From CAZJNX01 sp964547415 (GTDB lineage: Bacteria > Pseudomonadota > Alphaproteobacteria > Rhizobiales > Amorphaceae), in contig CAZJNX010000119.1 of the NCBI GenBank assembly GCA_964547415.1, forward strand, positions 1 to 14,875: 14,875 nucleotides of DNA. The letters run 5' to 3'. Position numbers and translations under genes: made by a program. Under the pieces are notes generated by a model. It did not search any database. It was not told the origin of the DNA and saw only the letters and a program-made list of their open reading frames with translations. Shown here piece by piece: positions 7,130-14,273 of this stretch; positions within the stretch are counted from its first letter, which is position 1; the number at the start of each line of letters is the position of its first letter.

Positions 7130-9136
7130 ATGGGGCAGGATCTTCCGATCGACCTTTCCGGCGCCCGTCCCGCGGGCGGTGCCGAGGTGGCGGGTGCGCG
7201 GGACGCGCCGCTCCGTGAGCGCCTCGCCTACTGGGCGGAGGCGGGCCGCCGCGTGGACTGGATCGACCCCTACACGCAGGTGGCGACGGAGCGGTTCGAG
7301 CCGGCCGACCCGGTGGTGCGCTGGTTCGCGGACGGGACGCTCAACGTCGCCTACAACTGCCTCGACCGCCACGCCGAGGCGGACCCGGACCGGCCAGCCC
7401 TGGTATGGGACGCGATCGACCCGGCCGACGGGCGGACCTTCACCCGCGCGGGCCTCCTCGCCGCCGTCTGCCGCTTCGCCAACGTCCTGAAGGCCTACGG
7501 CGTCACCCGCGGCGAGGCGGTCGGCCTCTTCCTGCCGACGGTGCCAGAGGCGGTGATCGCCATGCTCGCCGCCGCGCGGATCGGTGCGATCCACACCAAC
7601 GTCTTCACCGGCTTCTCCGGCAAGGCCCTCGCCGCCCGCCTGCGCGACTGCGGCGCCCGCGTCCTCGTGACGGCGGACGCGGCGCCGGTGCGCGGCGGCG
7701 TCGACCCGCTGAAGGCGAAGGTGGATGTGGCGGCCGGCCTCGCTCCGTCCCTCGAGAAGGTGATCGTGGTGCGCCGGACGGGCCGCCACGTCACCATGCA
7801 CCCGCGGCGGGACGTGTGGCTCCACGACGTGGCGGACGAGGTGTCGGACCGCTGCCCGCCCGAGGAGATGGGGGCGGAGGACCCGCTCTTCATCGCCTAC
7901 ACCATGGGGGTGAGCGGCCGTCCCCGCGGCGTGGTGCACGCTTCGGGCGGCTACCTCGTCCACGTGGCGGAGACGCTGGAGCGGGTTCTCGGCGGGCGGG
8001 AGGGGACCACCGTCTTCGCCACGCCGGACATCAGCCACGTGGCGGCCCACTCCTATGCCGTCTACGGTCCCCTCGCGAACGGCGCCACCACCCTCCTGTC
8101 GGAGAGCCTGTCGGCGCTGCCGGACGCGGCGGCCCACCTCGCCCTCCTCGCCCGCCACCGCGTCGGCGTCTACTACACGACGCCCACCCTTGCCCGGGAC
8201 CTCGCCGCGAGTGCGACGGCCGGCCGCCTTCCGGGGCCACCGGACCCGCCGCCCGTCGTCGGCACCTTCGGCGAGGCCCTCTCCCCGGACGTCGAAACCT
8301 TCCTGCGGGCGGCCATCGCGGGCCCGCACGGGCCGGTGATCGACACCTGGTGGCAGACCGAATCGGGCGGCATCCTCCTTGCGAGCGGCGCGGCCGGAGC
8401 GCCCGCTGCGCCGGACTTCCGCGCCGGCCGCCCGCCGGAGGCGGACGCGGCCGACAACCACCGCCACGAGCGGGAGGGCGAATGGGCGGTCTCGCGCCCG
8501 GTGGACGGGGTGGAGGCCGCGGTGCTGGACCGGGACGGGCGCACCGTGACGGGGGAGGGGGAGGGCGAACTCGTGCTCACCGCATCCTGGCCCGGCCAGG
8601 CCCGGACCATCCACGGCGACCACCTGCGCTACGCCCATGGCTACTTCAGCCGTTTCCGCGGCGTCTTCCGGACCGGCGACAGCGCCGTGCGCTTCGCGGA
8701 CGGGGGCATCCACGTCCTCGGCCGCCTCGACGAGATCCTGCACCTCGCCGGCCACCGCGTCCCGGCCGACGAGGTCGAGCGGGCCCTCGCCGATCACCGG
8801 AACGTGGTGGAGGCGGCCGTCGTCGATCTGCCGCGGGCGGCCCGCCTCCAGGGGCTTTGCGCCTTCCTCGTCCTCGGCGGCGAGGTCGCGGACCAGGCGG
8901 CGCTCGAGGCGGACCTGTCGGCGATCGTCCGCCGCCGCATCGGCGACTTCGCCGTGCCCGCCCTCTACCACCCGGTCCGGGCCCTGCCGCGGGCGCGCTC
9001 GGGCCGCATCGTCCGGCGCATCCTGCGACGCGCGGTCGCGGGCACCTACGCCGACACCGACGATGCCCTGACACTTTCCGACCCCGGCGTCGTGGACGAT
9101 ATCCTCACCGTGCAGCGGCACGTCCTGCCCAACTGA
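7130..9136 (+). CDS. Divergent acetyl-CoA synthetase-like (AMP-forming acyl-CoA ligase) protein, probable catalytic loss or shift
   Basis: The 668-residue protein aligns along its length with acetyl-CoA synthetase (Acs), which makes acyl-AMP and then acyl-CoA. Retained landmarks are NVFTGFSGKALAARL (157-171), HSYAVYGPL (307-315), DTWWQTESGG (405-414), SWPGQARTIHGDH (486-498), TGD (515-517), GRLDEIL (531-537), AGHR (540-543) and the tail LSDPGVVDDIL. Changed ones matter. The P-loop TSGSTGKPKG reads TMGVSGRPRG (258-267). The catalytic lysine of the A10 motif, Lys609 in Salmonella Acs, is Arg626 in ARSGRIVRR. Pocket positions Thr311 and Val386 appear as Ala305 and Phe380, and GEP reads GEA. The reading frame is intact, so it is not a simple pseudogene. 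It may be a second-half-reaction enzyme, a regulator or an enzyme for another acid. The gene sits 51 bases after hemH with a weak ribosome site. Confidence 0.85.
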   Translation: MGQDLPIDLSGARPAGGAEVAGARDAPLRERLAYWAEAGRRVDWIDPYTQVATERFEPADPVVRWFADGTLNVAYNCLDRHAEADPDRPALVWDAIDPADGRTFTRAGLLAAVCRFANVLKAYGVTRGEAVGLFLPTVPEAVIAMLAAARIGAIHTNVFTGFSGKALAARLRDCGARVLVTADAAPVRGGVDPLKAKVDVAAGLAPSLEKVIVVRRTGRHVTMHPRRDVWLHDVADEVSDRCPPEEMGAEDPLFIAYTMGVSGRPRGVVHASGGYLVHVAETLERVLGGREGTTVFATPDISHVAAHSYAVYGPLANGATTLLSESLSALPDAAAHLALLARHRVGVYYTTPTLARDLAASATAGRLPGPPDPPPVVGTFGEALSPDVETFLRAAIAGPHGPVIDTWWQTESGGILLASGAAGAPAAPDFRAGRPPEADAADNHRHEREGEWAVSRPVDGVEAAVLDRDGRTVTGEGEGELVLTASWPGQARTIHGDHLRYAHGYFSRFRGVFRTGDSAVRFADGGIHVLGRLDEILHLAGHRVPADEVERALADHRNVVEAAVVDLPRAARLQGLCAFLVLGGEVADQAALEADLSAIVRRRIGDFAVPALYHPVRALPRARSGRIVRRILRRAVAGTYADTDDALTLSDPGVVDDILTVQRHVLPN

Positions 9137-9138
9137 CG

Positions 9139-9188
9139 GGCGAGGCGCCGGGCCGCGCGCGCGCCATCCGCGTCGGCGCCACCTCGCC
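9139..9188 (+). other. Inverted repeat just after the Acs-like gene
   Basis: GGCGAG at 9139-9144 pairs with CTCGCC at 9183-9188, and the adjoining GCGCC (9145-9149) pairs with GGCGC (9175-9179), with a three-base bulge on the right side. The loop is a GC-rich 25 bases. It starts two bases after the stop codon of the Acs-like gene and ends 24 bases before yceI. No T-run follows, so it may be a weak or Rho-assisted terminator, an mRNA stabiliser or chance in GC-rich DNA. Confidence 0.3.
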
Positions 9189-9212
9189 GATCGCCAGCAT
9201 GGGGACCCGCCG

Positions 9213-9818
9213 ATGCCCGTCCGTCCCGCCGTCCGCGCCGCCGTCGCGCTTACCGGTCTCGCCCTCGCCGTGCCCGCGGCCGAGGCGCAGCCCTACCGCT
9301 ACGAGATCGACCCGGCCCACTTCTCGGTCGTCTTCTCGGCCGACCATATCGGCTATGCCGACACCTGGGGCATGTTCCTGGAAGGGGAGGGCAGCTTCGT
9401 CTTCGACGAGGAGACGCGGTCCCTGTCGGACCTCGTCGTCACGGTGGACCCGGCGAGCGTCTTCACCAACCACGAGGCGCGGGACGGCCACCTGCGCGGG
9501 GCGGACTTCCTCCACGTGGAGGCCCACCCCGAGGCCCGTTTCGTGATGACGGGCGCCGAGCCGACGGGCGAGCGCACGGGCCGCGTCACCGGCGATCTCA
9601 CCCTGCGCGGCGTCACCCGCCCCGTCACCCTCGCCGTCACCTGGAACAAGTCCGGCGCTTATCCGTTCGGGAACACCTACGCCATCGGCATCAGCGCGGA
9701 GACCACGATCCGCCGCTCCGACTTCGGGATGACCTACGCCGTGGAGAACGGCTGGGTGGGCGACGAGATCCCGATCCGCATCGACCTCGAGGCGATCCGC
9801 GGCGAGCCGGTCGACTGA
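9213..9818 (+). CDS. Periplasmic YceI-family (lipocalin-like) protein
   Basis: YceI proteins are small periplasmic beta-barrels that bind isoprenoid-type lipids; some are linked to acid or osmotic stress. The 201-residue product begins with a signal peptide (hydrophobic run at about 9-22, probable cleavage after PAAEA at residue 25). The mature part begins YRYEIDPAHFSVVFSADHIG, the typical YceI opening, followed by a DPASVFTNHEARDGHLRG-like segment, LTLRGVTRPVTLAVTWN (128-144) and an IRRSDFGM segment near 166-173, all family hallmarks. GGGGACC lies about six bases before the ATG. It follows the Acs-like gene after 76 bases that contain an inverted repeat, so co-transcription is uncertain. Its ligand cannot be predicted. 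Confidence 0.92.
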   Translation: MPVRPAVRAAVALTGLALAVPAAEAQPYRYEIDPAHFSVVFSADHIGYADTWGMFLEGEGSFVFDEETRSLSDLVVTVDPASVFTNHEARDGHLRGADFLHVEAHPEARFVMTGAEPTGERTGRVTGDLTLRGVTRPVTLAVTWNKSGAYPFGNTYAIGISAETTIRRSDFGMTYAVENGWVGDEIPIRIDLEAIRGEPVD

Positions 9819-9828
9819 GCCCGCCGCT

Positions 9829-9843
9829 CCGCCGGCACGGCGG
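9829..9843. terminator. Short hairpin between convergent yceI and ispZ (possible bidirectional terminator)
   Basis: CCGCCG-GCA-CGGCGG forms a perfect six-base-pair stem with a three-base loop in the 27-base gap between the yceI stop (9818) and the ispZ stop (9846). Position between convergent genes fits a shared terminator. There is no T-run on either strand, so intrinsic termination would be weak. Confidence 0.4.
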
Positions 9844-9845
9844 CG

Positions 9846-10427
9846 TCAGCCCTCGGGAACCTCGCCCACCTGGTGCCGGCGGATCAGCGGGTACTGGGCG
9901 AGGGCGAAGGCGAGGGTGATCGGCATGACGCCGAACAGCTTGAAGGCGACCCAGAAGTCGGTGGAGAAGAAGCGCCACACCACCTCGTTGAGGGCCGCGA
10001 GAAACACGAAGAACAGGCCCCAGCGGATGGTGAGCTTGCGCCAGCCGGCCTCGTCGAGTTCGATCACCGCGTCGAGGACGTAGCCGAGCAGCGGCAGGCG
10101 GAACAGGTACAGGGCGCCGAGGAGCACCGCCGCGAACAACAGGTTGACGATGGTCGGCTTCAGCTTGATGAACAGTTCGTCCTGCAAGACGAGCGTGAGG
10201 CCGCCGAACACGATCACGATCACGCCCGACACGAGCGGCATGATGGCGATGCGGCGAAAGAACCAGTAGGAGAGGGACAGGGCGAGCACCGTCGCGACCA
10301 TGAACGCGGCGGTGGCGGCGAAGAGATCCACCCGCGCGTTGACGAGGAAGAAGACGACGAGCGGCCCCGTCTCGAGGGCGAGCTTCAGGAGCGGGTGCTC
10401 CCGCTCCGACCGCGTGGTTCCCTTCAT
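9846..10427 (-). CDS. ispZ: Inner membrane septation-associated protein IspZ/YciB
   Basis: The 193-residue protein is a multi-pass inner membrane protein of the YciB/IspZ family, known as intracellular septation protein A and tied to envelope integrity and division in enterobacteria. Family features visible are LKLALETGPLVVFFLVNA (14-31), the YWFFRRIAIMPLVSG segment (54-68), LTLVLQDELFIKLKPTIVN (77-95) and the AALNEVVWRFFSTDFWVAFKLFG stretch (144-166). Hydrophobic segments at about 15-33, 36-56, 61-81, 92-112, 132-150 and 163-180 suggest five or six membrane spans. It reads away from lptB across a 191-base divergent region. In many relatives this gene follows ftsY; that neighbour is not in view here, since yceI lies at its 3' end. 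Confidence 0.94.
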   Translation of the reverse strand: MKGTTRSEREHPLLKLALETGPLVVFFLVNARVDLFAATAAFMVATVLALSLSYWFFRRIAIMPLVSGVIVIVFGGLTLVLQDELFIKLKPTIVNLLFAAVLLGALYLFRLPLLGYVLDAVIELDEAGWRKLTIRWGLFFVFLAALNEVVWRFFSTDFWVAFKLFGVMPITLAFALAQYPLIRRHQVGEVPEG

Positions 10428-10540
10428 CTCGCCTCCCTCGCGCGTGCGCTGGACGATTGCCCGCGCCTCGGCGGGACGGATAGCAGGGGGCGTGCCACGC
10501 CGGAAAGGGGCCGGCCCGCGCTCGACAGCACGGGGGCATG

Positions 10541-10550
10541 GCTCTAGAGC
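10541..10550. promoter_or_regulatory. Perfect palindrome in the ispZ/lptB divergent region
   Basis: GCTCTAGAGC is a perfect ten-base palindrome 69 bases upstream of the lptB start and 114 bases upstream of the ispZ start. It is one of the few non-GC-rich patches between the two genes and could be an operator or part of a promoter. No clear -35/-10 pair was found around it. Function is speculative. Confidence 0.2.
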
Positions 10551-10607
10551 TTGGTCGCCCGGACGGCGCGGCCGCGGGCGAGGCGAGCGCCCCGCCCGCC
10601 CGAGCGT

Positions 10608-10615
10608 AGGAAGGA
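10608..10615 (+). promoter_or_regulatory. Shine-Dalgarno supporting a TTG start for lptB
   Basis: AGGAAGGA lies three bases before the TTG at 10619. It is the only strong ribosome-binding sequence near the 5' end of lptB and decides the start choice. Confidence 0.6.
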
Positions 10616-10618
10616 TCG

Positions 10619-11482
10619 TTGAACCGTCGCCCGAACCTCGAACGCGATGCGCCCGCCCCGGGTCCGGGCAAGGCGGGGACGGCCTCCGCGTCCGGCCGGC
10701 AGCCGGCCGAACGCGCCCGCGGCCGCCGCCGTCGCAAGCCCGCCCCCGTGGTGCTCGAGCGCGCCGAGCTCGTCGTCAGCGCCATCGCGAAGAGCTACGG
10801 CCGACGACAGGTGGTGCGGGACGTGTCCCTCCACGTGGGCGAGGGGGAGACGGTGGGCCTCCTCGGCCCCAACGGCGCGGGCAAGACCACCGTCTTCTAC
10901 ATGATCACCGGCCTCATCGAGCCCGACCACGGCGAGATCCGCCTCGAAGGCTTCGACATCACCCAGCTGCCCATGTACCGCCGCGCCCGCCTCGGGATCG
11001 GCTACCTGCCCCAGGAGGCCTCGATCTTCCGCGGCCTCACGGTCGCCGGCAACATCCGCGCCGTCCTCGAGCTCGTGGAGCGGGACCGGAAGAAGCGGGA
11101 GGACGAGCTCGAGAGCCTCCTCGAGGAGTTCGGCCTCGCCCGCCTCAGGAACGCGCCCGCGACGGCCCTGTCGGGCGGCGAGCGGCGGCGGGTGGAGATC
11201 GCCCGGGCGCTCGCCACCCGCCCGTCCTTCATGCTCCTCGACGAGCCGTTCGCCGGCATCGACCCGATCGCCGTCGCCGACATCCAGACCCTCGTCCGCC
11301 ACCTCACCGAGCGCGGCATCGGCGTACTCATCACCGACCATAACGTGCGCGAGACGCTGCACCTCATCGACCGCGCCTACATCATCGCCGCGGGCGAGGT
11401 GCTGACGGAGGGCCGGCCCGACGAGATCGTGGCCAACGCCGATGCCAGACGGCTCTATCTCGGTGAACAATTTAGGCTTTGA
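10619..11482 (+). CDS. lptB: LPS export ABC transporter ATPase LptB (TTG start, N-terminal extension)
   Basis: LptB is the cytoplasmic ATPase that powers LptFG to extract LPS from the inner membrane and push it along the LptC-LptA bridge. In the 287-residue product all ATPase motifs are present: Walker A GPNGAGKTT (83-91), Q-loop Gln132 in YLPQEASIFRGLTV (a stretch diagnostic for LptB), signature LSGGE (184-188), Walker B FMLLDEP (204-210) with catalytic Glu209, and the switch His241 in ITDHNVRETL. The first 48 residues are a Pro/Ala/Arg-rich extension with a GRRRRK cluster, absent from the roughly 240-residue enterobacterial enzyme. TTG at 10619 has a strong Shine-Dalgarno; a GTG at about 10749 could give a short form. 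lptC and lptA, normally directly upstream, are absent: the preceding gene is ispZ on the other strand. rpoN follows after 114 bases. Confidence 0.95.
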   Translation: MNRRPNLERDAPAPGPGKAGTASASGRQPAERARGRRRRKPAPVVLERAELVVSAIAKSYGRRQVVRDVSLHVGEGETVGLLGPNGAGKTTVFYMITGLIEPDHGEIRLEGFDITQLPMYRRARLGIGYLPQEASIFRGLTVAGNIRAVLELVERDRKKREDELESLLEEFGLARLRNAPATALSGGERRRVEIARALATRPSFMLLDEPFAGIDPIAVADIQTLVRHLTERGIGVLITDHNVRETLHLIDRAYIIAAGEVLTEGRPDEIVANADARRLYLGEQFRL

Positions 11483-11596
11483 CAGCCCGCGCCTGGCCGG
11501 GTAACTCCCCGTCCATCAGGGGATGCAAGTTCCGGGCCAGCTTCTCGGCCTGGCGTCCGTGCCCCGCTCCCGCCGTTCTTTCGACAGACGACCGAC

Positions 11597-13228
11597 GTGG
11601 CACTCTCGCTCAAGCTCGACCTTCGGCACAAGCAGTCGCTGGTGATGACGCCGCAGCTGATGCAGGCCATCAAGCTGCTGCAGATGTCCAACCTCGAGCT
11701 GGAATCGGCGATCCGCGAGGAGGTGGAGAAGAACCCGCTCCTCGAGCACGACACCGGTGCGGCGGGCGACGCCGGGGACGAGCCCGCCGTGGCCGAGGCC
11801 GCCGGCGAGGGGGAGGCGGACCGCGCCGACGCCGGCGAGTGGCCGGCCGCGTCCGACGACTGGTCGGTGCCCGAGGCGCCCGCCGCGGCCGAGGCCCTGT
11901 CCGAGGCGGCGGGGGCCGACGCCTTCGACGGCCCGCCCCCGGCCGACGGCCCGCTCTCCCTCGCAGCGCCCGGATCGGCCGAGCCGGCGGGCACCGCCGA
12001 TCTCGATTCGGGCTCCGACCCCCATCTCGTGGACGAGGGGGCGGGCCTCAACTGGCAGTCGGCGGCGAGCGGGCGCGGCGGCCACGACGAGGACGGGGAC
12101 TTCGACGCCATCGCCAACGCGGCCGCCCGCCCCGTCACCCTACGCGAGCACGTGGAGCGGCAGATCCTCGCCCTCGGCCTCTCCGAGACGGAGGAGCGCG
12201 TCGCCGTCTACCTCGCGGGCTGCCTCGACGACACGGGCTACCTGCCGACGCCGGTGGAGGAACTCGCCATCGACATCGGGACGGCGCCCGGGAAGGTCGC
12301 CGCCGTGCTCGCCCGCCTCAAGGGGCTCGACCCGGCGGGCGTGTTCGCCGCCGACCTCACCGAGTGCCTCGCCCTCCAGCTCGCCGAGCGGAACCGGCTC
12401 GACCCGGTGATGCGCACCGTGCTCGACAACCTGCCGCTCCTCGCCCGCCGCGACTACCAGCGCCTTAAGCGCCTCGCCCGCATCGACGACGAGGACCTCG
12501 CCGACGTCATCGACGAGATCCGCGCCCTCGACCCCAAGCCCGGCCTCGCCTTCGACGCGGCCTCCGCCCGCCCGGTGGTGCCGGACGTGTTCGTGCGCCG
12601 CCGCCCGGACGGCAGCTGGCACGTGGAGCTCAACGCCGAGACGCTGCCCCGCGTCCTCGTGGACCGCCGCTACTACGCCGTCGCCAGCCGCCACGACCCG
12701 GCGACGAAGGCCTGGCTCAACGACTGCCTCGCCTCGGCCAACTGGCTGGTGAAGAGCCTCGACCAGCGCGCCCGCACCATCCTCAAGGTGGCGAGCGCCA
12801 TCGTCAGCTACCAGAGCGCCTTCTTCGAGCACGGCATCGACCAGCTGCGCCCGCTGACGCTCAAGACCATCGCCGAGACCATCGAGATGCACGAATCGAC
12901 GGTGAGCCGCGTCACCGCCAACAAGTACATCTCCTGTCCGCGCGGGCTGTTCGAGTTCAAGTACTTCTTCTCCGTGAGCCTGCCCGCCACCACCGGCGGC
13001 GACGGCGTGTCCGCCGAGACGGTGCGCCACCGCATCCGCGCCCTCATCGAGCAGGAGAGCCCGGACGCCATCCTGTCGGACGACCAGATCGTCGCCACCC
13101 TCAAGGCCTCGGGGGTCGACATCGCCCGGCGCACCGTCGCCAAGTACCGCGAGCTCATGAACATCCCCTCCTCGGTCCAGCGCCGCCGGGAGAAGACGGC
13201 CCGCGCCGTCGCGGGAACCTCGGCCTGA
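11597..13228 (+). CDS. rpoN: RNA polymerase sigma-54 factor RpoN
   Basis: RpoN directs RNA polymerase to -24/-12 promoters that need an AAA+ activator, typically for nitrogen, carbon and motility genes. The 543-residue product has region I at 1-50 (glutamine/leucine-rich, with MTPQLMQAIKLLQMS at 17-31 and EEVEKNPLLE at 41-50), a long acidic Ala/Gly/Asp/Glu linker at about 51-178, the core-binding region, a helix-turn-helix at about 418-445 (LTLKTIAETIEMHESTVSRV), and the RpoN box ARRTVAKYRE at 510-519, perfectly conserved. The start is GTG at 11597, giving the normal MALSLKLDLR opening; no strong Shine-Dalgarno precedes it. It stands between lptB and hpf, the usual alphaproteobacterial order. 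A TGGCAC at the start codon resembles the -24 element but lacks the -12 GC. Confidence 0.97.
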   Translation: MALSLKLDLRHKQSLVMTPQLMQAIKLLQMSNLELESAIREEVEKNPLLEHDTGAAGDAGDEPAVAEAAGEGEADRADAGEWPAASDDWSVPEAPAAAEALSEAAGADAFDGPPPADGPLSLAAPGSAEPAGTADLDSGSDPHLVDEGAGLNWQSAASGRGGHDEDGDFDAIANAAARPVTLREHVERQILALGLSETEERVAVYLAGCLDDTGYLPTPVEELAIDIGTAPGKVAAVLARLKGLDPAGVFAADLTECLALQLAERNRLDPVMRTVLDNLPLLARRDYQRLKRLARIDDEDLADVIDEIRALDPKPGLAFDAASARPVVPDVFVRRRPDGSWHVELNAETLPRVLVDRRYYAVASRHDPATKAWLNDCLASANWLVKSLDQRARTILKVASAIVSYQSAFFEHGIDQLRPLTLKTIAETIEMHESTVSRVTANKYISCPRGLFEFKYFFSVSLPATTGGDGVSAETVRHRIRALIEQESPDAILSDDQIVATLKASGVDIARRTVAKYRELMNIPSSVQRRREKTARAVAGTSA

Positions 13229-13246
13229 GGGCGGCGGCGCCACGGG

Positions 13247-13259
13247 GCGCACGGTGCGC
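13247..13259. promoter_or_regulatory. Dyad directly upstream of the hpf promoter
   Basis: GCGCACGGTGCGC is an inverted repeat (five-base arms, three-base centre) that ends one base before the TTGACA hexamer. It lies 18 bases after the rpoN stop. A second small hairpin, GCGCC-ACGG-GGCGC, overlaps its left edge (13237-13250). It could be an operator or the stem of a weak rpoN terminator; no T-run follows. Confidence 0.3.
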
Positions 13260-13260
13260 G

Positions 13261-13289
13261 TTGACACCGTTCCGGCCCGTCACTAGAAC
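13261..13289 (+). promoter_or_regulatory. Predicted sigma-70-type promoter for hpf
   Basis: TTGACA at 13261-13266 is a perfect -35 hexamer, followed after 17 bases by TAGAAC (13284-13289), a four-of-six match to TATAAT. It lies in the 202-base gap between rpoN and hpf, about 140 bases before the hpf start. It would let hpf and ptsN be transcribed apart from rpoN. This is the best promoter-like sequence in the window; the long leader is unexplained. Confidence 0.5.
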
Positions 13290-13430
13290 CCGCGCGCACC
13301 CGGGGGCGGCGCGGCGCACCCGCCTTCGTGCGGCTTGGTGACGGACGGCTCGTCTTCGGGCACACTCGGCGATCCCCGGCCGGCGCATCCGGCGCCGCGG
13401 GGCGGTCCTGGCGAGGCAGGTGCATTCTCG

Positions 13431-14018
13431 ATGGCGCTTCAGATCACCGGAAAGAACATGGACATCGGCGCGGCCCTTCGGCAGCGCGCGGAGGAACGGG
13501 TGTCGGCGGCCGTCGCCAAGTACTTCGACGGAAACTTCAGCGGCCAGGTGGTGATCGGCCACGACGGCGGCGGCTACCGCGCCGACTGCACCGTCCACCT
13601 CGACACCGGCACCGTCCTGAAGACGTCGGCGACCAGCGGGGATCCGACCGCAAGCTTCGAGGCAGCGGCGGAGCGTATCGAGAAGCGGTTGCGGCGCTAC
13701 AAGCGCCGCCTGAAGGACCATCACCCGCACCACGCGGGCAACGGCGGCGCGCCGGAGGTGGAGGCGCCGTCCTACGTGGTGGCGGGGCCGGACGAGGACG
13801 AGGAGGTGCCGGTCGATTACGCGCCGGTGATCGTCGCGGAGAACATGACGAGGATCCGGACCATGACCGTCGGCATGGCGGTCCTGGAGCTCGACCTGAC
13901 GGAGGCGCCGGTGCTGGTCTTCCGCAGCGCCGCCTCGGGGGCGATCAACGTGGTCTACCGGCGCAGCGACGGCAACTTCGGCTGGATCGACCCGTCGGGT
14001 GCGCCGGGCCAGGCCTGA
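13431..14018 (+). CDS. hpf: Ribosome hibernation-promoting factor, long form
   Basis: Long HPF dimerises 70S ribosomes into inactive 100S particles during starvation. The 195-residue product has the N-terminal S30AE ribosome-binding domain (about 2-100: LQITGKNMDIGAALRQRAEERV, then a basic helix with EKRLRRYKRRLKDHH at 84-98), a Gly/acidic linker, and the C-terminal dimerisation domain (about 130-188: VIVAENMTRIRTMTVGMAVLELD, VFRSAASGAINVVYRRSDGNFGWI). Length and two-domain layout match long HPF and not the short YfiA/HPF forms. The ATG at 13431 has AGGCAGG at 13414-13420 and matches family N-termini; an upstream in-frame codon at 13335 is unlikely. It lies between rpoN and ptsN, as in many proteobacteria, with its own predicted promoter. 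Confidence 0.95.
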   Translation: MALQITGKNMDIGAALRQRAEERVSAAVAKYFDGNFSGQVVIGHDGGGYRADCTVHLDTGTVLKTSATSGDPTASFEAAAERIEKRLRRYKRRLKDHHPHHAGNGGAPEVEAPSYVVAGPDEDEEVPVDYAPVIVAENMTRIRTMTVGMAVLELDLTEAPVLVFRSAASGAINVVYRRSDGNFGWIDPSGAPGQA

Positions 14019-14273
14019 CGGCGGGGTGCCGCCCCGGCCGGTCGCGGGGCGGTCGCGCGTCGCGGGAACCGGCGGCGGCGCCGGGACTTCCGCCCGATCG
14101 GCGCACGCCCGCCGCGGCCACCCGCGGACGCGGCCGCGCCGCACACGCGAGACCACCGGCCCGCGGGCCGGGAGGGGGAGGCGATGGACGGACGCGGCGC
14201 GCCGCGACGGATGGGTGAACCGGGCGGACGGGCGGCCGAGAGGGCCGGCCAGCGCCGGGACAGGCGAGGACCG
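14019..14273. other. Spacer between hpf and ptsN with a small hairpin
   Basis: This is 255 bases of extremely GC-rich sequence. Immediately after the hpf stop, GGCGG (14020-14024) and CCGCC (14029-14033) form a five-base-pair hairpin with a GGTG loop and no T-run. The last 90 bases are in frame with ptsN and could encode an N-terminal extension. I see no promoter or other gene. Confidence 0.35.

Noticed and set aside
5897..9121. A 1074-codon open frame on the minus strand opposite hemH and the Acs-like gene
   Set aside because: It is antisense to two genes with clear conserved motifs, and its translation has His/Arg/Gly-rich composition with no recognisable domain.
7130..9136. Acs-like gene as a pseudogene
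   Set aside because: No stop or frameshift interrupts 668 codons, and many structural motifs are preserved, so loss or change of activity is a better description than gene decay.
11597..11613. Sigma-54 -24/-12 promoter at TGGCAC by the rpoN start
   Set aside because: The -12 GC is absent at the required spacing and the match lies on the start codon itself, so it looks accidental.
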